A DNA stretch of 64,000 bases from Mycolicibacterium iranicum. Lineage in GTDB: Bacteria > Actinomycetota > Actinomycetes > Mycobacteriales > Mycobacteriaceae. The DNA is taken from contig NZ_JACHVU010000015.1 of NCBI RefSeq assembly GCF_014190915.1, positions 1-64,000 of the forward strand, in the 5' to 3' direction. The notes beneath the pieces are model-generated. The model made no database searches. It saw nothing but the letters and a program-made list of their open reading frames with translations, and was not told the origin of the DNA. This document shows positions 9,014 through 17,842 of this stretch, piece after piece. Numbering within the stretch: position 1 is the stretch's first letter; each line of letters begins with the position of its first letter. The position numbers and the translations under genes were made by a program.

Positions 9014-12000
9014 TCTGCACCGTCCGCCCGCCTCGTCGCCGTGATCGCGGGGCTGGCCGGGCTCGTACTGTGCGGGCTGGCTCCGCTGCTCCCGGTCAAG
9101 CAGACGACCGCCACCATCGTGTGGCCCCAGTCCGCCGGTGCCGACGGATTCGTCAGCGACATCACCGCCCCGCTGGTCTCCGGTGCGCCGCGCGCCCTCG
9201 ACGTCACGATCCCGTGCCGCGCGATCGGCGCCCTGCGCGGTGACGACGGGGTGGTGCTGTCCACCAACCCCGCCGGCGGCATCGACGCGGGGCGCAACGG
9301 GCTGTTCGTGCGCGCCAACGCCGACGTCGTCTACGTCGCGTTCCGCGACACCGTCGCCGCGGTCGCGCCCCGGGAGGCCGTCGACTCCGGTGCCTGCACC
9401 GAGCTGCGTATCTGGGCCAATGTGGGCGCGGTCGGCGCCGATTTCGTCGGTATCCCCGGCGCCACCGGCACACTCCCCCCCGACAAGCGTCCGCAGGTAT
9501 CCGGGGTGTTCACCGACCTGCAGGTCGGACCCGATGCCGGCCTGAGCGCCCGCATCGACGTCGACACCCGGTTCATCACCACGCCGTCGGCGCTGAAGCT
9601 GGCCGTGATGGTGCTCGGCGTCGTCTGCGTGCTCGCCTCGATCGTGGCGCTGGCGGTGCTCGACCGCACGGCGGGCCGGCGCATCCCCCGTGAGCTGCGC
9701 AGGCGTCGCCGCGGCGGGCTGTGGACGTGGCTGACCGACGCCGCCGTGATCGGCGCTCTGCTGATCTGGCACATCGTGGGCGCGCAGTCGTCCGACGACG
9801 GGTACAACACCACCATCGCGCGGGTGTCCGACGAGGCCGGTTACCTCACGAACTACTACCGCTACTTCGGCGCGTCCGAGGCGCCGTTCGACTGGTACCA
9901 GGACGTGCTCGCCCACCTCGCGTCGATCAGCACGGCCAGCGTGTGGCTGCGGCTGCCCGCCACCGCCGCCGCGATCGCCACCTGGCTGATCCTCAGCCGC
10001 TGCGTGCTGCCCCGGCTCGGCAGGCGCCTGGCGCACAACCGGGTCACCGTCCTGACCGCGGGCGCGGTGTTCCTGGCCGCATGGCTGCCCTTCAACAACG
10101 GGCTGCGGCCGGAACCGCTCATCGCCTTCGGCGTCGTCGCAGTGTGGATGCTGACGGAGAAGTCGCTGGCGACGCGGCGTCTGTCGCCGTATGCGATCGC
10201 GATCGTCGTCGCGGTGTTCTGCGTGACGCTCGCCCCGCAGGGTCTGGTCGCCGTCGCGCCGCTGCTGGTCGGCGCCCGCGGCATCACCCACATCGTCTCG
10301 GTGCGCCGTGCGGCCGACGGGCTGCTCTCGGCGCTGGCCCCGTTCGCGGCGGCCGCGTCGCTGCTGTTCGTGGTGGTGTTCCGTGACCAGACGCTGGCGA
10401 CGGTCGCCGAGTCGGTGCGCATCAAGTACGTCGTCGGGCCGACGGTTCCCTGGTACCAGGAGTTCCTGCGCTACTACTACCTGACCGTCGAGGAGAGCGT
10501 CGACGGCTCGCTGACCCGCCGCTTCTCCGTGCTGGTGCTGCTGCTCTGCCTGTTCGGCGTCATCGCGGTGCTGCTGCGCCGCGGCAGCGTGCCGGGCGCG
10601 GTGAACGGACCGGTCTGGCGGCTCGTCGGCACCACCGGCATCGGGCTGCTGCTGCTCACCCTGACCCCGACGAAGTGGGCCGTGCAGTTCGGCGCGTTCG
10701 CGGGACTGGCCGGAGCGCTGGGCGCGGTCACCGCATTCGCCTTCGCACGGGTCGGGTTGCACAGCCGACGCAACCTCGCCCTGTACGTGACGGCGCTGCT
10801 GTTCGTCCTCGCGTGGGCGACGTCCGGCATCAACGGCTGGTTCTACAACGCCAACTACGGGGTGCCGTGGTTCGACAAGCAGCCGGTGATCGTCGGGTAC
10901 CCGGTCACCACGATCTTCCTCGTGCTGGCGATCGCGGGCGGGCTGCTCGCGGGCTGGCTGCACTTCCGCATGGACTACGCCGGGCACACCCAGGTGGCCG
11001 ACACCGGCCGCAACCGGGCGCTCGCGTCCACACCGCTGCTGGTCGTCGCCGTCATCATGGTGGTGCTGGAGCTCGGCTCGATGCTCAAGGCCACCGCCGG
11101 CCGCTACCCCGTCTACACGATCGGCGCGGCCAACATCTCGGCGCTGCGCTCGGGCCTGTCCGGGTCGAGCTGCGCCATGGCCGACGACGTGCTGGTCGAG
11201 GCCGACACCAACGCGGGCATGCTGCAGCCCGTTCCGGGACAGCGCTTCGGCGAGTACGGCCCGCTCGGCGGTGAGGACCCCGTGGGCTTCACGCCCAACG
11301 GCGTCAACGACACCCTGGAGCCCGCCGAACCGGTGGCCGCCAACCCGGGCACCGTGAACTCCGACGGCCCCGTCGACAAGCCGAACATCGGCGTGGGCTA
11401 CGCCGCGGGCACGGGCGGCGGCTACGGGCCCGAGGGTGTGAACGGGTCGCGGGTCTTCCTGCCCTTCGGCCTCGACCCGGACACCACGCCGGTGATGGGC
11501 AGCTGGGACGAGAACACGCTCGCGGCCAAGGCGACCTCGTCCTGGTACCAGCTGCCCCCGCGCACCCCCGAGCGGCCGCTCGTCAGCGTCGCCGCGGCCG
11601 GGGCGATCTGGTACTACAACGAGGACGGCTCGTTCAACTACGGCCAGTCGCTCAAGCTGCAGTGGGGTGTGCACCGGCCCGACGGCTCGTACCAGCCGCT
11701 CAACGAGGTCGACCCGATCGACATCTTCCAGCAGCAGGCGTGGCGCAACCTGCGGTTCCCGCTGAGCACCGCGCCGCCGGAGGCCAACGTCGCGCGCATC
11801 GTCGCCGACGACCCGAACCTGTCGGAGGACCAGTGGTTCGCGTTCACGCCGCCGCGCGTGCCGACACTGCAGACCGCCGGCGAGTTCCTCGGCTCGCAGA
11901 CCCCGGTGCTGATGGACATCGCGACCGCGGCGAACTTCCCGTGCCAGCGCCCGTTCTCCGAACACCTCGGGATCGCCGAGCTGCCGCAGTACCGGATCAT

Positions 12001-12262
12001 GCCGAACTTCAAGCAGATCGTGGTGTCGTCGAACCAGTGGCAGGCGGCCGAGGACGGCGGTCCGTTCCTGTTCATCCAGTCGCTGCTGCGCACCGAGTCG
12101 ATTCCGACCTACCTGCGCGACGACTGGTACCGCGACTGGGGTTCGCTGGAGCGCTACCTGCGCGTGGTGCCGGCGGACGAGGCGCCCGACGCGGTGATCG
12201 AGGAAGGGTCGAGGCGAGTGTTCGGCTGGAGTCGCGGCGGACCGATCAGGGCACTGCCGTGA
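9011..12262 (+). CDS. embA: Arabinosyltransferase EmbA
   Basis: This 1083-residue GT-C arabinosyltransferase acts with EmbB as a heterodimer to build the terminal hexa-arabinoside motif of arabinogalactan. The layout is that of the family: an N-terminal membrane anchor (LVAVIAGLAGLVLCGLAPLLP), a jelly-roll domain, about 14 membrane segments, and a C-terminal sugar-binding domain (VFLPFGLDPDTTPVMGSW). The catalytic Asp pair is kept in the first large loop (SSDDGYNTTIARV), though ILxMARV of the paralogs is replaced by NTTIARV. The C-terminal GWSRGGPIRALP is almost the same as in Rv3794. Its TGA overlaps the embB GTG (GTGA), which suggests coupled translation of the two partners. The promoter box above could allow embAB transcription apart from embC. 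Confidence 0.96.
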   Translation: MSAPSARLVAVIAGLAGLVLCGLAPLLPVKQTTATIVWPQSAGADGFVSDITAPLVSGAPRALDVTIPCRAIGALRGDDGVVLSTNPAGGIDAGRNGLFVRANADVVYVAFRDTVAAVAPREAVDSGACTELRIWANVGAVGADFVGIPGATGTLPPDKRPQVSGVFTDLQVGPDAGLSARIDVDTRFITTPSALKLAVMVLGVVCVLASIVALAVLDRTAGRRIPRELRRRRRGGLWTWLTDAAVIGALLIWHIVGAQSSDDGYNTTIARVSDEAGYLTNYYRYFGASEAPFDWYQDVLAHLASISTASVWLRLPATAAAIATWLILSRCVLPRLGRRLAHNRVTVLTAGAVFLAAWLPFNNGLRPEPLIAFGVVAVWMLTEKSLATRRLSPYAIAIVVAVFCVTLAPQGLVAVAPLLVGARGITHIVSVRRAADGLLSALAPFAAAASLLFVVVFRDQTLATVAESVRIKYVVGPTVPWYQEFLRYYYLTVEESVDGSLTRRFSVLVLLLCLFGVIAVLLRRGSVPGAVNGPVWRLVGTTGIGLLLLTLTPTKWAVQFGAFAGLAGALGAVTAFAFARVGLHSRRNLALYVTALLFVLAWATSGINGWFYNANYGVPWFDKQPVIVGYPVTTIFLVLAIAGGLLAGWLHFRMDYAGHTQVADTGRNRALASTPLLVVAVIMVVLELGSMLKATAGRYPVYTIGAANISALRSGLSGSSCAMADDVLVEADTNAGMLQPVPGQRFGEYGPLGGEDPVGFTPNGVNDTLEPAEPVAANPGTVNSDGPVDKPNIGVGYAAGTGGGYGPEGVNGSRVFLPFGLDPDTTPVMGSWDENTLAAKATSSWYQLPPRTPERPLVSVAAAGAIWYYNEDGSFNYGQSLKLQWGVHRPDGSYQPLNEVDPIDIFQQQAWRNLRFPLSTAPPEANVARIVADDPNLSEDQWFAFTPPRVPTLQTAGEFLGSQTPVLMDIATAANFPCQRPFSEHLGIAELPQYRIMPNFKQIVVSSNQWQAAEDGGPFLFIQSLLRTESIPTYLRDDWYRDWGSLERYLRVVPADEAPDAVIEEGSRRVFGWSRGGPIRALP

Positions 12263-15200
12263 ACGGCACAACGGCAGATGCCATGAACCGGGATGTGAGG
12301 ATCGCGCGGCTCGTCGCGACGGTCGCGGGCCTGCTCGGGTTCGTGATGGCGGTCGCGATCCCGCTGCTGCCGGTCACCCAGACCACCGCCACGTTGAACT
12401 GGCCGCAGAACGGTCAGTTCGGCAATGTCACCGCACCGCTGATCTCACAGGCCCCGGTGAGCCTGACCGCCTCGGTGCCGTGCGAGGTGGTCCGCGACAT
12501 GCCCGCCGACGGCGGCCTGGTGCTCGGGACCGCCCCGGCCGAGGGCCGCGATGCCGCGCTGAACGCGATGCTGGTCAACGTCACCGACGACCGGGTCGAC
12601 GTGATCGTGCGCAATGTCGTGGTGGCCAGCGTCGAGCGGGACCGGATGGCGGGCTGTTCGCGCATCGACATCACCTCATCGCTGGACGGCACCTACGCCG
12701 AGTTCGTGGGCCTGACCCAGGAGTCCGGCGACGACGCGGGTTCGCCGCAGCGCACCGGCTACCCCGACCCGAATCTGCGGCCCGCCGTCGTCGGCGTCTT
12801 CACCGACCTGACCGGTCCCGCGCCGCCGGGCCTAGAGTTCTCGGCCGACATCGACACCCGCTTCACCACGCACCCGACGGCGCTGAAACTGGCGGCGATC
12901 GTGCTCTCGATCGTCTGCACCGTGCTGGCGTTGCTCGCCCTGTGGCGCCTGGACCGGCTCGACGGCCGGCGGATGCACCGACTGATCCCGACCCGGTGGC
13001 GCCGGCTGACCGTCGTCGACGCGGCCGTGCTCGGCGGGTTCGCGATCTGGTACGTGATCGGCGCGAACTCCTCCGACGACGGCTACATCCTGCAGATGGC
13101 GCGCGTCGCCGACCAGGCCGGCTACATGTCGAACTACTTCCGCTGGTTCGGCAGCCCCGAGGATCCGTTCGGCTGGTACTACAACCTGCTCGCGCTGATG
13201 ACCCACGTCAGTACGGCCAGCATCTGGATGCGGCTGCCCGACCTCATCTGCGCGGTGGTCTGCTGGATGTTGCTCTCGCGCGAGGTGGTGCCGCGCCTCG
13301 GCCCGGCGGTGTCGGGCAGTCGCGCCGCCCTGTGGGCCGCCGGTCTGGTGCTGCTGGGCGCCTGGATGCCGTTCAACAACGGCCTGCGCCCCGAGGGCCA
13401 GATCGCCACCGGCGCACTGATCACCTACGTGCTGATCGAGCGCGCGATCACCTCCGGCCGGCTCACGCCGGCCGCGCTGGCGATCACCTCCGCGGCGTTC
13501 ACCCTCGGCATCCAGCCGACCGGCCTGATCGCCGTGGCCGCCCTGCTGGCCGGCGGCCGGCCGATCCTGCGCATCGTGATGCGGCGCCGCCAGGCCGTGG
13601 GTCTGTGGCCGCTCCTCGCGCCACTGCTCGCCGCAGGCACCGTGATCCTGGCGGTGGTGTTCGCCGACCAGACCTTGGCCACGGTGCTGGAAGCCACCAA
13701 GATCCGCACGGCGATCGGCCCCAGCCAGGAGTGGTGGACGGAGAACCTGCGCTACTACTACCTGATCCTGCCGACGACCGACGGGGCCATCGCACGCCGG
13801 GTGGCGTTCCTGTTCACCGCGCTGTGCCTGTTCTCGTCGCTGTTCATCATGTTGCGGCGCAAGCGCGTTCCCGGGGTCGCCCGCGGGCCCGCGTGGCGGC
13901 TGATGGGCGTCATCTTCGCGACCATCTTCTTCCTGATGTTCACCCCCACCAAGTGGATCCACCACTTCGGCCTGTTCGCCGCGGTGGGCGGCGCGATGGC
14001 CGCGCTGGCGACCGTGCTGGTGTCGCCGGTGGTGCTGCGGTCGGCGCGCAACCGGATGGCCTTCCTTGCCGGGGTGCTGTTCATCCTCGCGCTGTGCTTC
14101 GCCTCCACCAACGGCTGGTGGTACGTCTCGAACTTCGGTGCGCCGTACAACAATTCGGTGCCCCAGCTCGGCGGGGTCACCGCGAGCGCGGTGTTCTTCG
14201 CGCTGTTCGGCGTGGCCGCGCTGTGGGCGTTCTGGCTGCACCTGCGCGCCAGGCAGCAGTCCCGCGTGGTCGACGTGCTCACCGCGGCGCCGATCCCGGT
14301 GGCCGCCGGTTTCATGGTCGTGTTCATGGTCGCCTCGATGGCGATCGGCGTGGTGCGCCAGTACCCGACCTACTCCAACGGCTGGGCCAACATCCGCGCC
14401 TTCACCGGGGGCTGCGGCATGGCCGACGACGTTCTGGTGGAGCCGGATTCGAACGCCGGGTTCCTGCAGCCGATGCCCGGCGGCCCCGGTGCGCCCGCCT
14501 GGGGACCGCTGGGCCCGCTCGGCGGCACCGACCCGACCGGCTTCTCGCCCAACGGGGTTCCCGACCGCATCATCGCCGAGGCCATCCGGCTCAACAACCC
14601 GCAGCCCGGTACCGACTACGACTGGAACCGGCCGATCAAGCTGTCCCGTCCGGGGATCAACGGCTCGACGGTGACGCTGCCCTACGGCCTCGACCCGGCC
14701 CGCGTCCCGGTCGCCGGCACGTATTCGACCGGGCCGCAACAGGAGAGCACGCTCGCCTCGGCCTGGTACGCGCTGCCGCCGGCAGACGACGCACACCCGC
14801 TCGTGGTGATCACCGCCGCCGGCACCATCACCGGCACGAGTGTGGCGAACAACCTCACCACGGGGCAGACGGTCGACCTCGAATACGCCACCCGCGGACC
14901 CGACGGCGCCCCGGTGCCCGCGGGCCGGGTCAGCCCCTACGACATCGGCCCGACCCCGTCGTGGCGGAACCTGCGCTACCCGCGTGCGCAGATGCCGGCC
15001 GACGCGGTCGCGGTGCGGGTGGTCGCCGAAGATCTCTCACTGGGGCAGGGGGACTGGGTCGCCGTGACGCCGCCGCGGGTCCCCGAGGTCCGCTCCGTGC
15101 AGGAGTACATCGGCTCGCAGGAGCCGGTGCTGATGGACTGGGCGGTGGGCCTGGCCTTCCCGTGTCAGCAGCCGATGCTGCACGCCAACGGCGTCACCGA

Positions 15201-15474
15201 TGTCCCCAAGTTCCGCATCTCCCCCGACTACTTCGCGAAGTTGCAGAGCACCGACACCTGGCAGGACGGCATCAACGGCGGGCTGCTCGGCATCACCGAT
15301 CTGCTGCTGCGGGCCTCGGTGATGTCGACCTACCTGTCCGACGACTGGGGTCAGGACTGGGGATCGCTGCGCCGCTTCGACACCCTCGTCGACGCCCGGC
15401 CCGCCGACATCGAGCTGGGGTCCGCGACGCACTCCGGGCTGTGGTCACCGGGGCCGATGCGCTACCAGCCCTGA
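12259..15474 (+). CDS. embB: Arabinosyltransferase EmbB (ethambutol target)
   Basis: EmbB is the EmbA partner in arabinogalactan arabinan synthesis and the main ethambutol target. The reading of 1071 residues starts at a GTG that overlaps the embA stop; an ATG at 12283 (1063 residues) is a good alternative. Features are an N-terminal anchor and VTQTTATLNWPQ motif, the catalytic Asp pair in SSDDGYILQMARVAD, a multi-pass GT-C core, and a C-terminal carbohydrate-binding domain (TLPYGLDPARVPVAGTY). The Met that corresponds to M. tuberculosis Met306 is present as ATG at 13096-13098 (Met280 here), so the most common resistance position has its susceptible residue. The gene ends 16 bp from the convergent kinase gene. 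Confidence 0.96.
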   Translation: MNGTTADAMNRDVRIARLVATVAGLLGFVMAVAIPLLPVTQTTATLNWPQNGQFGNVTAPLISQAPVSLTASVPCEVVRDMPADGGLVLGTAPAEGRDAALNAMLVNVTDDRVDVIVRNVVVASVERDRMAGCSRIDITSSLDGTYAEFVGLTQESGDDAGSPQRTGYPDPNLRPAVVGVFTDLTGPAPPGLEFSADIDTRFTTHPTALKLAAIVLSIVCTVLALLALWRLDRLDGRRMHRLIPTRWRRLTVVDAAVLGGFAIWYVIGANSSDDGYILQMARVADQAGYMSNYFRWFGSPEDPFGWYYNLLALMTHVSTASIWMRLPDLICAVVCWMLLSREVVPRLGPAVSGSRAALWAAGLVLLGAWMPFNNGLRPEGQIATGALITYVLIERAITSGRLTPAALAITSAAFTLGIQPTGLIAVAALLAGGRPILRIVMRRRQAVGLWPLLAPLLAAGTVILAVVFADQTLATVLEATKIRTAIGPSQEWWTENLRYYYLILPTTDGAIARRVAFLFTALCLFSSLFIMLRRKRVPGVARGPAWRLMGVIFATIFFLMFTPTKWIHHFGLFAAVGGAMAALATVLVSPVVLRSARNRMAFLAGVLFILALCFASTNGWWYVSNFGAPYNNSVPQLGGVTASAVFFALFGVAALWAFWLHLRARQQSRVVDVLTAAPIPVAAGFMVVFMVASMAIGVVRQYPTYSNGWANIRAFTGGCGMADDVLVEPDSNAGFLQPMPGGPGAPAWGPLGPLGGTDPTGFSPNGVPDRIIAEAIRLNNPQPGTDYDWNRPIKLSRPGINGSTVTLPYGLDPARVPVAGTYSTGPQQESTLASAWYALPPADDAHPLVVITAAGTITGTSVANNLTTGQTVDLEYATRGPDGAPVPAGRVSPYDIGPTPSWRNLRYPRAQMPADAVAVRVVAEDLSLGQGDWVAVTPPRVPEVRSVQEYIGSQEPVLMDWAVGLAFPCQQPMLHANGVTDVPKFRISPDYFAKLQSTDTWQDGINGGLLGITDLLLRASVMSTYLSDDWGQDWGSLRRFDTLVDARPADIELGSATHSGLWSPGPMRYQP

Positions 15475-15490
15475 CGAACCGACGCCCCGT

Positions 15491-16864
15491 CTACCCGGCG
15501 GGGTTGTCGTTCGCGCCGGGATCGGTGTTCTCCTGCAGGATGTCGTCGTGGCAGTCGACCTGGCTCTGCCCCGTCTGCTCCATGCAGACCAGCACCGGGG
15601 CGTCGGCGCCCGCCGTGCTCGCCGGGTCCGGTGTCGTGCTGGGGCGCGGGATCTCGCCCGGATACAGCGACCACAGCGGCTGGCCGGACGACGTGAGCCG
15701 GGCGCAATAGGCGGGTTCGCCCTTCTCCGTGACACCGGCCGCGCCCAGCGTGGCGCAGTCGGCGCCGACGACGACCACCGGCAGCGTGATTCCCGCGGTG
15801 GTGGGCGGCGCGGCCGTGCGCGTTGTCTCGGAACGTAATTCGTCACGTTCGAACAGCGCCAGCAGGACGACCGCGGCGACCGCGACCACCGAGAGCACCA
15901 GCGCGGCGGCCACCAGGATCCGGCCTCGTGACCGCGCCGGGCGCCCGGGCGTGGCCGCCGGCTTCGCGTGCCGCGGTCCCGCGGCGGCGCCGGCATACTG
16001 GGTCGCGTCCGGATCGTGGGTCGCCGCGCTGCGGTTGGCCAAAGCGCGCGCGAAGTCCACACACCGGTCGAAACGCTCCGCCGGCGATTTCGCCAGCGCC
16101 TTCTCGAAGACGTCACCGAGGCCGGACAACTCGGGGCGGTGCACCGCGATCGACGGCGGCTGGGCCGTCAGGTGCTGGCTGATCACGATCGCGGGATTGG
16201 AGTGCTGGAACGGGGGCGTGCCCGTCAGCAGCTGGAATGCCGTGGCCGCCAGCGCATACTGGTCGGCCCGACCGTCGATCCCCTGGTCGGCCATTAGCTG
16301 TTCGGGCGCCGAGTAGGCCACGGTGCCGACCGTCATGTCCGTACCGGTCAGCGCGCTCACCTCACCGACCCTGCGCGCAATCCCGAAGTCCGCGAGCATG
16401 ATCCGCTCGTTCTCGGTCTCGGGGTCGGCGATCAGGATGTTGGCGGGCTTGACGTCGCGGTGCAGCAGGCCGCGCTGGTGGGCGTAGTCCAGTGCCTCCC
16501 CGACAGCGGTGACGAGCCGGATCACCAGCGCCGGCGGCATACCGTCGGGATAGCGTTCGGCGAGCAGACGCGCGGCGTCGGTGCCCTCCACGTGATCCAT
16601 CGAGATCCACAGGCGGCCTTCGTGTTCGCCGCGGTCGTGAACCTCGACGATGTGCGGATGCCACAGAGTGGCCGCCATGTCGGCCTCGCGGTTGAACCGC
16701 TCCCGGTATTCGCTGTCGGTCGAGACCGACGCCGACAGCACCTTCAGCGCGTCGTAGCGGGGCAACCTCGGGTGCCGGGCGAGATAGACCTCGCCCATAC
16801 CTCCCGACCCCAGCAGCCGCGCGACGGTGTAGCCCGCGATGACCTCGCCCTCGCGCAGCGGCAT
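15491..16864 (-). CDS. PknF/PknH-like transmembrane Ser/Thr protein kinase
   Basis: This 457-residue Hanks-type kinase closely resembles the mycobacterial PknF/PknI/PknH group. It has a Gly loop (GSGGMGEVYLA, residues 19-29), Lys41 (DALKVL), catalytic HRDVKPAN with Asp137, DFG at 159-161 and an activation loop rich in Thr (SALTGTDMTVGTVAYSAPE). A Pro-rich juxtamembrane linker leads to one membrane helix (about residues 310-332). An extracellular domain of ~115 residues holds four Cys (GADCATLG, AYCARL, LVCMEQ, VDCHDD), possibly two disulfides. Its ATG lies 1 bp past the stop of the DUF4331 gene, so the two are translationally coupled. The gene converges on embB. In M. tuberculosis PknH controls embCAB through EmbR; whether this kinase does so is only suggested by position. 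Confidence 0.9.
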   Translation of the reverse strand: MPLREGEVIAGYTVARLLGSGGMGEVYLARHPRLPRYDALKVLSASVSTDSEYRERFNREADMAATLWHPHIVEVHDRGEHEGRLWISMDHVEGTDAARLLAERYPDGMPPALVIRLVTAVGEALDYAHQRGLLHRDVKPANILIADPETENERIMLADFGIARRVGEVSALTGTDMTVGTVAYSAPEQLMADQGIDGRADQYALAATAFQLLTGTPPFQHSNPAIVISQHLTAQPPSIAVHRPELSGLGDVFEKALAKSPAERFDRCVDFARALANRSAATHDPDATQYAGAAAGPRHAKPAATPGRPARSRGRILVAAALVLSVVAVAAVVLLALFERDELRSETTRTAAPPTTAGITLPVVVVGADCATLGAAGVTEKGEPAYCARLTSSGQPLWSLYPGEIPRPSTTPDPASTAGADAPVLVCMEQTGQSQVDCHDDILQENTDPGANDNPAG

Positions 16865-16865
16865 G

Positions 16866-17768
16866 TCAGGAGGGTGCGCCGAGGTACGGGAATTCGGGGA
16901 GCAGATCGGTGGCCGTGTTCAGGCCCGCGAGCCCCTTCTGGCCGTTGGTGAGGAACCGCGAACGGTAGTCGGCGACATCGTCGGTGAGGGTGCGGCCGTT
17001 GGGGTACTTCGCCGGCTTGGACGGGTTGTAGGTCAACACATCCGGGAGCGTGCCCTCGGTCTCGATCGCGGCGACCGCCTCGTCCCGGGTGTAACCGCCT
17101 GTCTCGGACATCAACTCGATGAGATGGCCCATCCAGTGCGCCCGGTCCCGGTTGGGCTCCCCGGAGTTGAACTCGGCGAGCACGTCGTCATCGCTGAAGA
17201 AGCCGCTCACCCACGGGTGGGCGACACGGTCGGCGTGCACCCACTCGCCGTCCTTGACCAGGCTGCAGCGCGCCCAGATCCGCACATCGGGTGCCGCGCC
17301 GAGGTAGCTCGTGGGCAGCTCCACCGCCATCGCGATGATCTTCGACCCCGGGAACGCGGCGTCGCTGCGGGCGCCGGCGAAGAAGGAGAACGATCCCGAT
17401 CGCGACCGCCACAGGTGCGGCTCGTCGTCGAACGACACGTCCATCCCGCCGAAGATCTCCGACCCGGCCGCGGCGTTGACCCGGGCCTCGGACTGCAGCG
17501 CCAGGCGGACGTCGACCTTCTGCCTGCCGTTCACCGGCTCGGTGAAGACGAAGTTGAACGCGATGTCGTTGCGCAGGTCGCCGTCGTTGTCGATGCTGAT
17601 CCGGTACACCGCGTCCGGATGCATGGCGTCCGCGTTCGGGTTGGCCGTCAGGATCAACGCCGTCCGGGCGGGGTCGACCGGTGACGGGAACACGTACAGA
17701 TCGCACAGATCCAGACGGGGATCACCCAGCGGAGCTCCCCGCCTCAGCCCGGTGAAATCAATCGACAC
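16866..17768 (-). CDS. DUF4331 family protein
   Basis: This 300-residue protein matches the DUF4331 pattern: an early DLYVFPSP motif after 'GDPRLDLCD', followed by TANPNADAMHPDAVYRI, FVFTEPV, and a late segment on 'NGRTLTDDVADYRSRFL'. The family is widespread in bacteria and has no assigned biochemical function. The GTG at 17768 is preceded by a good GAGGAG ribosome site; no signal peptide is visible from this start, so it is probably cytoplasmic or uses another route. It lies 74 bp downstream of accD4 on the same strand and 1 bp upstream of the kinase, forming a two-gene unit. A role as kinase ligand, substrate or regulator is possible but unsupported. Confidence 0.85.
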   Translation of the reverse strand: MSIDFTGLRRGAPLGDPRLDLCDLYVFPSPVDPARTALILTANPNADAMHPDAVYRISIDNDGDLRNDIAFNFVFTEPVNGRQKVDVRLALQSEARVNAAAGSEIFGGMDVSFDDEPHLWRSRSGSFSFFAGARSDAAFPGSKIIAMAVELPTSYLGAAPDVRIWARCSLVKDGEWVHADRVAHPWVSGFFSDDDVLAEFNSGEPNRDRAHWMGHLIELMSETGGYTRDEAVAAIETEGTLPDVLTYNPSKPAKYPNGRTLTDDVADYRSRFLTNGQKGLAGLNTATDLLPEFPYLGAPS

Positions 17769-17842
17769 GGCAAATACTCCTCGCGCAGGCACTCGTCGGT
17801 GGCTCCATCCAACCGTAGAGCGGGCGACCGAGTGCACCCGGC

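Noticed and set aside
8996..12271. A 1091-codon open frame antisense to embA
   Set aside because: It is a shadow of embA: the translation is an Arg/Gly/His-rich string with no domain pattern, typical of antisense frames in high-GC DNA with strong third-position GC.
12480..15710. A 1076-codon frame overlapping embB in another register
   Set aside because: EmbB in its own frame is full-length and conserved. The alternative product is Arg/Gly/Pro-rich noise.
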